In this document: positions 22,741-32,758 of the stretch, one piece after another
How positions within the stretch are numbered: the first letter of the stretch is position 1
Layout of the letters: each line of letters opens with the position of its first letter
NCBI GenBank assembly: GCA_027704905.1
Contig: CM051001.1
Location: 35,793,656-35,857,655, forward strand
DNA length: 64,000 bases
Direction: 5' to 3'
Origin: Muraenolepis orangiensis
Lineage: Eukaryota; Chordata; Actinopteri; Gadiformes; Muraenolepididae
Translations under genes and position numbers: made by a program
Notes under the pieces: model-generated
The model's input: only the letters and a program-made list of their open reading frames with translations
The model's database searches: none
Told to the model about the DNA's origin: nothing

Positions 22741-23687
22741 GCCTCTCGCCTTGGAGTGGAGTGTCATGGGAAATTATTTATGTCATTTGCAGATGGCTGG
22801 GTGAGTGGAAGGACACTTAGTTGGTGTACAGACAACACTCGGGAAAAGTAATTGCAAGCCAAGTCAGGTTCACATCCATTTAAATGTATGCACAGATGTA
22901 AATCTTGCAAGGAGTGGTAGCTGGTGCCATTAGCGGGGATGGGTAACCGCATACCGTGGACACACTTGCGAAAGGTATATGCTGCTGTCTATAAGATAAC
23001 GGTTGATGTAGACTAATACCGCTTACATCTCTGCATTTAAATGCCATTAGATGCCGCTCTTGGTCTCCCAACTCATCTTTCCCAAGCTCTGTTTTTTTTG
23101 TTCAATGTATTCATTTACCTTGTTAAAAGCGGCCTGTTGCTAAAATGCACAATAGGAAACCAAACTGAAACGCCACCTGGCTGCGATGTCTTGGATCAAA
23201 GCCACGAAGGCACTTGAGGTAAAAGCCAGTTTACTTGCAACCACGTCAGGTTTTAGTTTAATTATGCTCTGCAGCAGATGGAGCTTGTGAGGTTTGGATT
23301 ATGACGTAAATTAGAAAAATGCAGAAAAAAATTAAATGCACTTAATGCTGCTATTGAACCACGCAATACACTGTTTTGACCCAAAGTAACACACACACAC
23401 TCACTCTTTGTGACCCATTGCAACAATATTTAGTTTTTGAGAAATATAAACTAGTTAGTAACTCATTAGTAATGCGTATACTGTTATGGTCATGCAGGAG
23501 GCATTCAATATTAATTTGTTTCAGCAAAGTTTCACTTTAATAAGATTTGAAAATTGGATCACTTTAATGTGCACTTTATGTCAAGGGAAAGATGACAAAT
23601 ATGTTATTTGTTTACCAATGTGACTAACTATTCCTAAATAAAACCTTGTGAACATACTTAGGTGACACAATGTTGTTAATGTAAAGG

Positions 23688-24900
23688 CCCCGTCACACCA
23701 TAACGTTCTGGTCAGCGTTTGAGGAAACGTTGGTAATCGTCCGTGGTCGCTGGCATAGCGCCAGAAGAGCGTTGGGTGAACGCTGGTAATCGTCGGTGAT
23801 CGTTGGAGAATGCTGGTCCGAAAATAAAGTTTTGAACATACAAAAGTTCTCATGGAGACCAGCGTTCTTCAACGTTTAACGTTAAACGCTGGAGATCATT
23901 CGCAGACGTTGCACGCGTTCGGCTATTGATAGGCAGTCGTTACCCTAGCGTTACTTGGTTGTTATTAATCGTTCACAATCTTTGCACAATCTTTGGAGTG
24001 TGTGTGGGTCAGGACCAGTGCTCATAGTCATACACTCATCCCACATTGTGCCTATTTTCGGATTGGAGATAGAGTACAGACGACATGGAGATGGAGTTTA
24101 GCAGTAGCCCCCCTCACACGCTTTTTTCCTCTTGGTGGCATGATGTGCACTGTTCAATATCCAGAAGAACTGTCACGGTTACAGTGGTTGTCAGGGGGCG
24201 TGGCCAAGCACACACACACACCTGTCAGCAATTGCGTGGCTGATTGCTAATCCCCTCACCTGGGGTCTATAGACCCTGGCTCCCCGTTACCCCGGGGTTA
24301 GGTCGTACGTCATACTTTGTTCATGTTACGTCGTACATTCTGGACGGAATTGCCACGCTGATGTCCCGGAGATCCAGATCCTTTACCTATCTCGCGTCAC
24401 CCGCCTGTCTCGCGTTACGCCGGTCTATACGAGCTCCCCGGTCATTATAATTACCTGTCGCAACCTCCCGGTACCCAGACCCCTCTCCCGTCCCGGGACG
24501 GGACTCTCGCCGGTCTACTACCTGCCGGTACTCCGCGGATCGACCTCCCGGTACCCAGACCCCTGGACTGTCCCTGATCACTCTCTTGTGTTGTGTTTGC
24601 TTGAAATAAAGCTGTTATAGCTCCACTGTGTCTGGTCTGCGTCCCACTGAACAATCCACTCGTGACAAGAACTGAATCCACTGATTTCCCCGCGTTTTAT
24701 ACCCGTTTGAACACAGTGACACGTCAGCACACGCTAATAGTTTTCAGGGGTGTCTTACGTGGTCGCTGGTACACGCTCCTCATGCGTTAGTCACTTGCTA
24801 ATTCATGCGTTAGTCACACGTTAGTCACACGCCAGATGTACACGCTCACCCTAGAACGCTCGAAAATTGAACGATTGGAACGTTCATAGAACGCTGAAGC
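23688..24900. mobile_element. CG-rich interspersed repeat, split by an LTR
   Basis: From GGCCCCGTCACACCATAACG the left part (23688-24170) is dense in AACGTT, GCGTT and CGCTGG words. The right part (24673-24900) has the same style (ACGCTC, GCGTTAGTCACACG, GAACGCT). Both differ sharply from the AT-rich intron around them. I infer one older element, possibly a non-autonomous DNA transposon, but clear terminal inverted repeats could not be matched by eye. Confidence 0.5.
24171..24667 (+). mobile_element. Solo LTR (497 bp) with 5-bp target duplication
   Basis: The element begins TGTCACGG and ends CTCGTGACA, with perfect 7-bp terminal inverted repeats TGTCACG/CGTGACA and the canonical TG...CA ends. 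It is flanked by AGAAC at 24166-24170 and AGAAC at 24668-24672, a 5-bp target-site duplication. AATAAA at 24605-24610, about 57 bp before the end, fits an R-region polyadenylation signal in + orientation. No internal retroelement coding region is present, so it is best explained as a solo LTR of a Gypsy-type or related LTR retrotransposon left by recombination. Confidence 0.8.
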
Positions 24901-25277
24901 ATATTTTAGCCTTTGTATTTTGGAGTGATAAATGGTAAAATAACCCTATGGAAAATATACTTTAATTTAATTATGTACAGGCATTCTAAAGGACAACAAA
25001 CATAATTGACATAATCAATTACGTAATCTTTAATATAACTTTTGATGCTAACTGGATTTATAATCTCCAGGATGTAATGGGAGTGTGCAATTGTGACATT
25101 AAATGTGTTCACACTGCAAGCCCTGGTGCTCTCTTCAGGTTTATTGCTCAGATCCAAGCAATATTTGGCTGGTAACATTATTTTTGAAATTTGGCCAATA
25201 TCAGAGAAAAGTGAACTGGCCAGTCCTGAATTGACCCCCTGTGCAAAAGAACAATAACCTAGACGTGTGTGTGTGAG

Positions 25278-25600
25278 AGATTGTGACGTGAACGGCTTCA
25301 CTGAAACAGTCCATCACTGACGGCCTCCATCGCAGCTGTCTTCCATGTTTGGATTCACGGAGTGACTCCCACCAGCGCACAAATGTCGATCTAGAATGAC
25401 GTCAACGATGCATGAATTCTGATAAGACTAAGGTCACGTTGCCCAAAAAAAATCATCATATAATCATTATCAGATTTCAGGACCACATATGAAAGTGGCA
25501 CAAATGACTAGAATTGAAAATATTACATTCCTTGTGATTCGCTCTGTTCAGCTATGGAAAAAATGTAATCGGAGTCGCGTATGAACAAAATCTAACTTCA
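25278..25600. repeat. Dispersed repeat, copy A
   Basis: TTGTGACGTGAACGGCTTCA starts a stretch that matches 47640-47990 over about 300 bp with many changes. Shared landmarks are GTGACGTGAACGG, GACC/GGCCTCCATC, GTC(T/G)TCCATGTTTG, GAGTGACTCCC, AGACT(A)AGGTC and GGACCACATA/GAACCACATA. The family name is not known to me. Confidence 0.75.
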
Positions 25601-26433
25601 GTTGGAGTTGAATGGCTGAGCATTGGATGTAAAGGCACACGTAGTTGACACTCTGTTGAATCAAACTACTTCAAATCATATTTCTCTTCACCAGAGCCCC
25701 AGTGTTTTATTTTGAGTGTTCTGTGGTTAAAATAGACATGGCATATTTTCAAATAGAACAATGTCAATGCAATGATATTGTTACTGCTCTATAATGGATC
25801 CACCCCTCCCCTGGATAGCCATTTCCTTCACACCCACACACTGCATGGTGCTGTGACGTGGACACTTTCACTCTAGCGCACACTGAATTGTTATGGCTGA
25901 GACTGCAGGGCACCTGCGGATGTTTGACTGGATGCAGGACTTTTGATGATATGGGGTAATTCTTCCTGGGGCGTGATGAGCCTGTGGAGGGCACTATGCA
26001 AGGAGAATGAGTCATTTGTAATGAGTTCCAGCATCCTTTTCTGAATGCTTTTTCTTTTTGTTGCCACTGTAGCCCTGCCACAGAACTCTTCATGTTCCCT
26101 CTGACTCTTGCAGGGGTCCAAGTCACAATAGTGATCATAGTCTGGGCCCTTCCTTCATTTTGTGTTAAGCAGTATGAGACAATGTTTCCCATGCAGTCTT
26201 TAGTAACTGGAGCACACTTTTTGTTTAATGCGTCGTTTGGAATGCTGCCTACTTCCATTCTGCAGTCAATTATATAATCATTGCTGTGTAGCATTCCACT
26301 TTATTAAGACGAATATTAATTTTCCGTCATATTTTTGTGGCCGTATTTAATGCAGATTTCAGCTCCTAAACATTTGACAAGTTGACGTACTTGACCATAG
26401 TCTCAAATATGTGTTCCTGCCTTTCATCCTCAG
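25601..26433. other. Gene-free end of intron 3
   Basis: Unique-looking intron sequence up to the exon 4 acceptor. No supported feature. Confidence 0.5.
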
Positions 26434-26600
26434 GGGAATCTATGAAGTTGGCCTCTGCAGAGTTTGCCGAGGACCCCTGTTCTTCAATGAAGAGGGGCAA
26501 CATGGTCCGCGCTGCACGGGCCCTCCTCTCAGCTGTGACCCACCTGCTGGTGCTGGCAGACATGTCTGATGTCTACAAACTGCTTATGCAACTCAAGCTG
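26434..26600 (+). CDS. ctnna1: ctnna1 exon 4
   Basis: Encodes the end of codon 101 to residue 156 (167 nt): GESMKLASAEFAEDPCSSMK through VRAARALLSAVTHLLVLADM to DVYKLLMQLKL. The AEDPCSSxKRGNMVRAARALLSAVT stretch is near-invariant in alpha-catenins, and VYKLLMQLK is specific to the CTNNA1 paralogue (CTNNA2 has a different sequence here). The acceptor ATCCTCAG accepts the phase-1 end of exon 3; the donor AAGCTG|GTAAGC leaves phase 0. It contributes N-domain helices that form the beta-catenin and homodimer interfaces. Confidence 0.97.
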
Positions 26601-27814
26601 GTAAGCTGTCCCCACGTTTGGAAGTAAAAGCCTCCACTTTGCTGCACATCTCTATCTGCCACCTCTCCATGTCGGGGTATCTGTATCCTTGTCTAAATGG
26701 CAACACATACTACAAACTTTGCTTTTCATAAATCATTGATCTTTTGCTGGAATGAGTTTGAACAATGGGTTTCAATCAGGCACTAATCTCAGGCACTAAT
26801 CTCACGGCGTGTGTGCGTGGCTTATCATGCAGGTTCTTTCAGATCCCCTGCCCATTTATTTTCTCTAACGTGAGGAATACAGGCATGACGCCATTTTGAG
26901 CTATAAATTGTTTTGTTTGTGCTGAAATGCATTTTCATCACCACTACTGCAAATCATGTTGGGCTTTAGCCAATACATGAGATACAAACTCTGTATTAAA
27001 ATGTCAGTCTTTAAAATGTCTTTCATGTGTTAAGAAATGACACTCGCTATTTTAATTTGTTTTATTCTTGAGTTTCATAGTTTATTATATTAGTCATTTC
27101 TGCTGTCAGTTCAGTTGCCATCAATAATTCCACAAATGACAAACGTTACTTTAATTTTTATCAATAAACCAAAACGCTATCCCCACAATGTATAGTATAG
27201 AGATGTTTAGTGTTAAGAGCCTCCCCATTTTCCATTTGCTCACACGGCTGAGAGAACCACTCCCTTGTATGTCCTGATCATTGCATAGAGCCGTGGCTCT
27301 TGTCTTATCGCAGTTCTTTTTTTAACAATGACTACTTCATTATCTTCTATCTGCTGCCGTTCTGTCAGCAAGTGGAACAAGCAACACATGGCCCACTGGA
27401 CCTGAACTGGCTAATGTCCAAATGACTTTCACATACTTGACACAATGAACTGGAATGTAGGATGGGCCTGAACCGTGTTGGTATTATTAAAGTGATGTTC
27501 CACCGGCACAGACACCTAACTGCTAGTGCCACAATAGTGTGATTATATATTATTATAAGCAGTCAAAATGTACACACAATGTAAATTTGTGACTCAAGTC
27601 AAGCTAAATAGACCTTGGAAGTTTATCAGAAGGCGCTGTCTGGTGATTAGCTTAATTTTAGCCCGACTTATGACTAATATATGCAGGTCCATATTTCCAT
27701 TTCAATAATAATTAATTAACTAATTCAAAAAAACGACAAGCTTTGTTTTGGTACACTATTCAATTGTCCATAGTTGTTTGCTATATCAATGCACACATAT
27801 CCGTATGTATTGTG
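26601..27814. other. ctnna1: ctnna1 intron 4, first part
   Basis: AT-rich unique intron sequence, nothing else recognised. Intron 4 as a whole runs from 26601 to 28367 and also contains the LINE end at 27.8 kb. Confidence 0.7.
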
Positions 27815-28290
27815 AGGGTGAGAAGCTCAGTCACTTGTGAGAGACTGAGCAGAGTAGAGCCGCTGCTCCTTCGCGTAGAAAGGAGCCAGTTGAGGTGGTT
27901 CATCTAGTGAGGATGCTTCCTGGTCGCCTCCCAAGGGAGGTTTACCAGGCACATCCAACTGGGAAGAGACCACGGGGCAGACCGAGGTCCAGGTGGGAAG
28001 AGACCACAGGGCAGACCGAGGTCCAGGTGGGAAGAGACCACGGGGCAGACCGAGGTACAGGTGGGAAGAGACCACGGGGCAGACCGAGGTACAGGTGGGA
28101 GGAGACCAAGGGGCAGACCGAGGTACAGGTGGGGTGACTACATCTCCACACTGGCCTGGGAACGCCTCGGGATCCCCCAGTCAGAGCTAGTCCATGTTGC
28201 CAGGGAGAGGGACGTTTGGAGTCCCCTGCTGAAGCTGCTACCTCCGCGACCCCATTACGGATAAGCGGTAGAAGATGGATGGATGTGTTG
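27815..28290 (+). pseudogene. LINE ORF C-terminal end with internal 34-bp array
   Basis: In shifting + frames it reads VHLVRMLPGRLPREV, then HPTGKRPRGRPRSRW, and after the array DYISTLAWERLGIPQSEL and LLKLLPPRPHYG, ending near GGATAAGCGGTAGAAGATGG. This is the C-terminal signature of a very common fish RTE-like LINE, with its GATGGATG tail. Five 34-bp copies at 27961-28130 interrupt the RPRGRPRxRW segment. A 34-bp period is not divisible by three, so the array scrambles the frame; the element is dead. Confidence 0.8.
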
Positions 28291-28367
28291 ATGTGAATTG
28301 ATTATAGTTAAGAGGACGAAGAAGATGTGATCTATACCCTGGTTCTCCCTGTTCTACGCTCCCCCAG

Positions 28368-28487
28368 GTTGAGGAGAACCTGATGAAGGTGCGTAATGCT
28401 GGAACGGAGCAGGACCTGGGCATCCATTACAAGGCCCTGAAACCAGAGTTGGACAAGCTCAACATGATGGCTGCCAAGAGACAGCAG
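28368..28487 (+). CDS. ctnna1: ctnna1 exon 5
   Basis: Encodes residues 157-196 (120 nt): VEENLMKVRNAGTEQDLGIH, then YKALKPELDKLNMMAAKRQQ. GTEQDLGIxYKALKPExDKLN separates CTNNA1 from the neural paralogue, which has a different run here. The acceptor CTCCCCCAG and donor CAGCAG|GTAACG keep phase 0 on both sides. It is part of the N domain's second four-helix bundle. Confidence 0.97.
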
Positions 28488-31051
28488 GTAACGTAACAAA
28501 GTGAAGAATCCAACCACTGGTGTTTCTATTCCTGCCCCTGGGTGTGCATTGGGGCGCTTTGCGTGGCTCGGAACTTATCGGGTCTCTTCCCCATGTAAGT
28601 AACCCGCGGTTTGTGATGCGCGCATCGAGCCGCACACCCAGCAAGAGCCCTGGGGAGACGACTAGGTAGTGTGCCTCTTGCTTTTGTTATAAGACACACG
28701 TGGAACGCCCAGGGCTGGATTATTTTCTTTTTTTTTGGCGCTTTTTGTGAGCGTTAGTCAAGAGGGACATATATTCCATGATTTATGTTTCCAGGTGAAG
28801 CAACTGAATAATGGGATAAGCATGGCTTCCCTCTGCAGATGCAGATTACACATTCTCAGTTGTGTAGAAAGGAAGGGGTAGTTAGTGCTGAGACCTTTTG
28901 GTCTAGGAAGTTAGTCTTTGAATATTGCTGACTGGGTTGATATGCTTGCATCATATAAGTTGTAGTAGCTCGGGTTTGCTTGCCCAGGTACTGGCAACTA
29001 AGTGGAAAAAGTAAATAAGCCCAATTAATGTTATCTTGGATATATATATATAAGTCTTAGATATATATATAGATATATAGATAGATGGATATATATATTA
29101 TATATTTTTAAGGAAAGTATTATTAAGTAATGGTTAGAGCAACAGACCATAATGCCGTCTATCAGAGGACCAGAGAAGGCATTGACCAGCGCTCCCATCA
29201 GCTTTATTCCCAGTCCTACTTGCCTTCCTGGCTGCTTCTCAGCAGTCTGGTGTTGGTTAATTAATACCCGCCTGTTCTCTGTCCTCGTTTCACATCATTC
29301 CAAAGTGTTCATCACTAAGTGCAATAAGTATTGAGCCGTGTGGCGAGGACACAAAGAGCAGGTACCAGTGGGGACTGTTCCCATTTGCAAAAATGGCATT
29401 ATAGCTATTTAGTTGGGGGCTTTGCATAAAATATGACAGTAGTTGCACTGCTAAGTTAAATATTGGATATAGACAGTCTGGAAATGTACATTACATTTAG
29501 TCTCTGCTTAGTCAATTATGTACACACCGTAGTGCCAGAGTTATGCTCACAGACCGAAGATAGTGCATTCCGCGTATTTAAATGGTCAAAGTCAAAAGTT
29601 TTAATGAACTATTTAAGTACTATTGTCTATTCCAATCTAAGCCTTTATTAACCAAAGCTGGCCTACAATATGTGGCACACTCTACCGTTTGAATGAAATG
29701 CATATCTCAATGCATAAGTCGTGGCTGTTACGCCTTAAGACCAGTGACTAATTTGATTGTTAATGGGTGGTGTTTGGTATCAACTAGACATTTATATTTG
29801 TATTGGGTTATTCTTTCTTCCTTGGCACAAAGGGGACAATAGGAAACTGCACTCATCTGGGGTTTTTTCGCACACATTGCACCGTTGCCACCGGGAAAAA
29901 AAGGGTTGTCCTGCCTCCTAAATCTGCACAGCCAAATGTATTATTGTGTTGCACGCTAGCCTGCAATAACCCCCTCTTACCCTTTCTAAAGCATGTCCTC
30001 ATTTCAATATGCTATGAAACCAAATCATTAGTTCACACCTAAATAAACAATTGTACAGTTTATCTTCACACCCCCATATTGGCTGAAACATAATTGAATG
30101 ATGTATTCCCTCGTGGCACAAGGAGCTAGTTCAGCAGCACATGTATGGTGATGCTCCATGGCGGTCTCACCTAGCACTGCCTAGCTCTCTCACCCATGGA
30201 TTTACTCTGCTCCTTTAGGGGTGGAGCTTTGGTTGTCGGGTTGTCTGGAGACTAGGATGGGGAGGTTGTTTACCCCCAGGTGTGAGTGCTAATACATTTA
30301 GATTTAATGGTGGATGAAACGTGAAGTGAATTACCATTGTACTACAGAAATAAATGTATATATATATTTGACCTGATTCTGAATTAGTTCATTTCTATTC
30401 TGTTATCTTCTGTAGCTGTATAGAAAGGGCAACTATATGCTATGTCATGTTTTCCCCACAAAAATTCAATATAACATTAGATTTCATTGGAATTTGCTTG
30501 TGTTCGCAATTATGCTTGTAATTCAAATGATGTGTATGTTCTACAGCCTTGTAATAGTTTAATATTAAATTCTTCAGAAGATGCTCTTTGCAGGACACAT
30601 AATAGGAAGGATGTGTGCATAGTGGGAACTCTCTAATTGTGTCTGCAGGTTTTCTGGTAATAACCGTTGCTTGTGCTAGTGTATAAAAAACAACATACAA
30701 TACAGAAATGTGTCCTGAATAGCAATCCATTAAATCGCAAAGGCACAATGTAATGACCTGATTATGACTGTTGCGTTACCGCAGGGGACAGAAACAAATC
30801 TGGGTCACCCAGAGCCAGCTTTGTCACACTAGAGTGTCTCCGTGAGGGCGTGACAGGCCCATTTACAATCTAAAGAATTATACTCCTCCACTGTACACGC
30901 TTGGTCTGGGAACTCTACCTATCGGGCTTTTCTTTAGTTGAACCTCCTCCCCGCAAAGCTTTTTAGCGTTTCCGCATTTCCGCCTTAACCCGGTGACCCC
31001 GTGCGTCTCGGCCTTCCCCTCACGCCTTCCGTTCTGTTGTGTTGCCAACAG
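28488..31051 (+). other. ctnna1: ctnna1 intron 5
   Basis: 2.56-kb intron starting GTAACG and ending GTTGCCAACAG. It holds a short TATA/GATA-type simple repeat at 29038-29110. Otherwise it is unique sequence with no supported exon or element. Confidence 0.75.
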
Positions 31052-31318
31052 GAGCTGAAGGACGTCCACCACAAGGACCAAATGGCGGCGGCCCGCGGCG
31101 TGCTGCAGAGGAACGTCCCCATGCTGTACTCGGCGTCCCGCGCCTGCCTGCAGCACCCCGACCTGGCGGCCTACAAGGCCAACCGCGACCTAATCTACAA
31201 GCAGCTGCAGAACGCCGTGTCCGGCATCTCCAACGCCGCCCAGGCCACGGCCTCCCAGGACTCCGCCCTGCATCCGTCAGGGGGCGGAGAGCTCGCCTAC
31301 GCCCTCAACAACTTTGAT
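31052..31318 (+). CDS. ctnna1: ctnna1 exon 6
   Basis: Encodes residues 197-285 (267 nt): ELKDVHHKDQMAAARGVLQR through LQHPDLAAYKANRDLIYKQL and GISNAAQATASQ to GGGELAYALNNFD. It is the hinge between N and M domains. Compared with mammalian alpha-E-catenin, the glycine run before ELAYAL is shorter (GGG). Third codon positions are strikingly GC-rich (GCC, CTG, AAC, GTC), more than in the neighbouring exons. Donor TTTGAT|GTGAGT, phase 0. Confidence 0.97.
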
Positions 31319-31406
31319 GTGAGTCCATGCATGAATCAGGCCCGTTTGATTTGGGCTCATCCCTCCCACTGGCTGGATTACCAAAGGTGAAGAGAATGTG
31401 TTCGAG

Positions 31407-31407
<1 letters not shown>

Positions 31408-31439
<32 letters not shown>

Positions 31440-31440
31440 C
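31408..31440. repeat. (TA)n microsatellite in intron 6
   Basis: About 14 TA units, followed by a poly-T run. Intron 6 runs from 31319 to 36530. Confidence 0.93.
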
Positions 31441-31795
31441 TTTTTTTTACTTGGTCATCAAATTGCACATTTGCAAGCAAACAATAAGATTGTGTCATTG
31501 TTTCTCCCAGGCACATCCTGTGAATTTGAGATCCAAGAGATTCACTATAACCTTCTCGGGCTTTCTTATTAAAAATGTATATTTCATAAGGTATGGTTCT
31601 ATTTAATTTATGAACATACCTGTTCTAGTCTGCCACCGCTAGAGGAGAACTACAGAAGTACATTCTTCTCTCACTGAAGAAATCAGAACATACTCGCAAC
31701 GTTCTGATTTCACAACACAATGAAAACGTGATGTTTTAAGACCAGAAATATTTAGCCTGGAGAGAAGCGTCTTTGTTTCATTGTACATTTTCTGT

Positions 31796-32670
31796 GAACT
31801 GAAAGGCTCAGGGCCCGGTATCAGACTGAAAGGCTCAGGGCCCGGTATCAGACTGAAAGGCTCAGGGCCCGGTATCCGACTGAAAGGCTCAGGGCCCGGT
31901 ATCCGACTGAAAGGCTCAGGGCCCGGTACCAGACTGAGAGGCTCAGGGCCCGGTATCCGACTGAAAGGCTCAGGGCCCGGTACCAGACTGAGAGGCTCAG
32001 GGCCCGGTATCAGACTGAGAGGCTCAGGGCCCGGTACCAGACTGAGAGGCTCAGGGCCCGGTATCAGACTGAGAGGCTCAGGGCCCGGTATCAGACTGAG
32101 AGGCTCAGGGCCCGGTATCAAACTGACAGGCTCAGGGCCCGGTATCAAACTGAAAGGCTCAGGGCCCGGTATCAAACTGAAAGGCTCAGGGCCCGGTACC
32201 AGACTGAAAGGCTCAGGGCCCGGTACCAGACTGAAAGGCTCAGGGCTCGGTATCACACTGAGAGGCTCAGGGCCCGGTACCAGACTGAGAGGCTCAGGGC
32301 CCGGTACCAGACTGAAAGGCTCAGGGCCCGGTACCAGACTGAGAGGCTCAGGGCCCGGTACCAGACTGAGAGGCTCAGGGCCCGGTACCAGACTGAAAGG
32401 CTCAGGGCCCGGTACCAGACTGAAAGGCTCAGGGCCCGGTATCAGACTGAGAGGCTCAGGGTCCGGTACCAGACTGAGAGGCTCAGGGCCCGGTATCAGA
32501 CTGAGAGGCTCAGGGCCCGGTATCAGACTGAGAGGCTCAGGGCCCGGTACCAGACTGAGAGGCTCAGGGCTCGGTATCAGACTGAAAGGCTCAAGGCTCA
32601 GGGCCCGGTACCAGACTGAGAGGCTCAGGGCCCGGTATCGGACTGAGAGGCTCAGGGCCCGGTATCACCG
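31796..32670. repeat. 27-bp GC-rich minisatellite, about 32 copies
   Basis: The unit reads GGCTCAGGGCCCGGTATCAG plus ACTGAAA, with variants GGTACC, ACTGAGA and CAAACTG. The + frame reads LKGSGPGIR repeated across 301 codons, and the - strand reads LIPGPEPFS across 205 codons. Both stay open only because the unit is 9 codons with no stop. It lies wholly inside ctnna1 intron 6. The variant types are interspersed as in a recently recombining array. Confidence 0.95.
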
Positions 32671-32711
32671 CAGACCGAAACCATGACCTGGGAACTAGTA
32701 GTATCGTTGCA

Positions 32712-32758
32712 TTAATAATAATAATGATAATGATAATAATAATGATAATATTATTATA
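32712..32758. repeat. (AAT/GAT)n microsatellite
   Basis: Imperfect ATA/ATG trinucleotide run directly after the minisatellite. Confidence 0.9.

Larger units (their letters stand above)
18808..26433 (+). other. ctnna1: ctnna1 intron 3 (GC-AG, 7.6 kb)
   Basis: Starts GCAAGT and ends CTTTCATCCTCAG. It holds a 21-bp repeat (19.85 kb), a tRNA-derived SINE (21.0 kb), a palindromic 40-bp repeat (22.6 kb), a CG-rich interspersed repeat interrupted by a solo LTR (23.7-24.9 kb), and one copy of a dispersed repeat (25.28 kb). Between these the sequence is unique, with no supported exon. A GC-rich island at 21.34-21.54 kb and the stretch 22.2-22.6 kb look less AT-rich than the rest and could be conserved non-coding elements. 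Confidence 0.8.

Noticed and set aside
24171..24667. DNA transposon defined by TGTCACG/CGTGACA inverted ends
   Set aside because: Ends of only 7 bp, TG...CA termini, a 5-bp duplication and an internal poly(A) signal fit a solo LTR better, though this is not excluded.
31781..32686. 301-codon open frame as a Gly/Pro-rich protein gene
   Set aside because: The frame is a direct consequence of a stop-free 27-bp repeat. It lies in an intron and is open on both strands alike.
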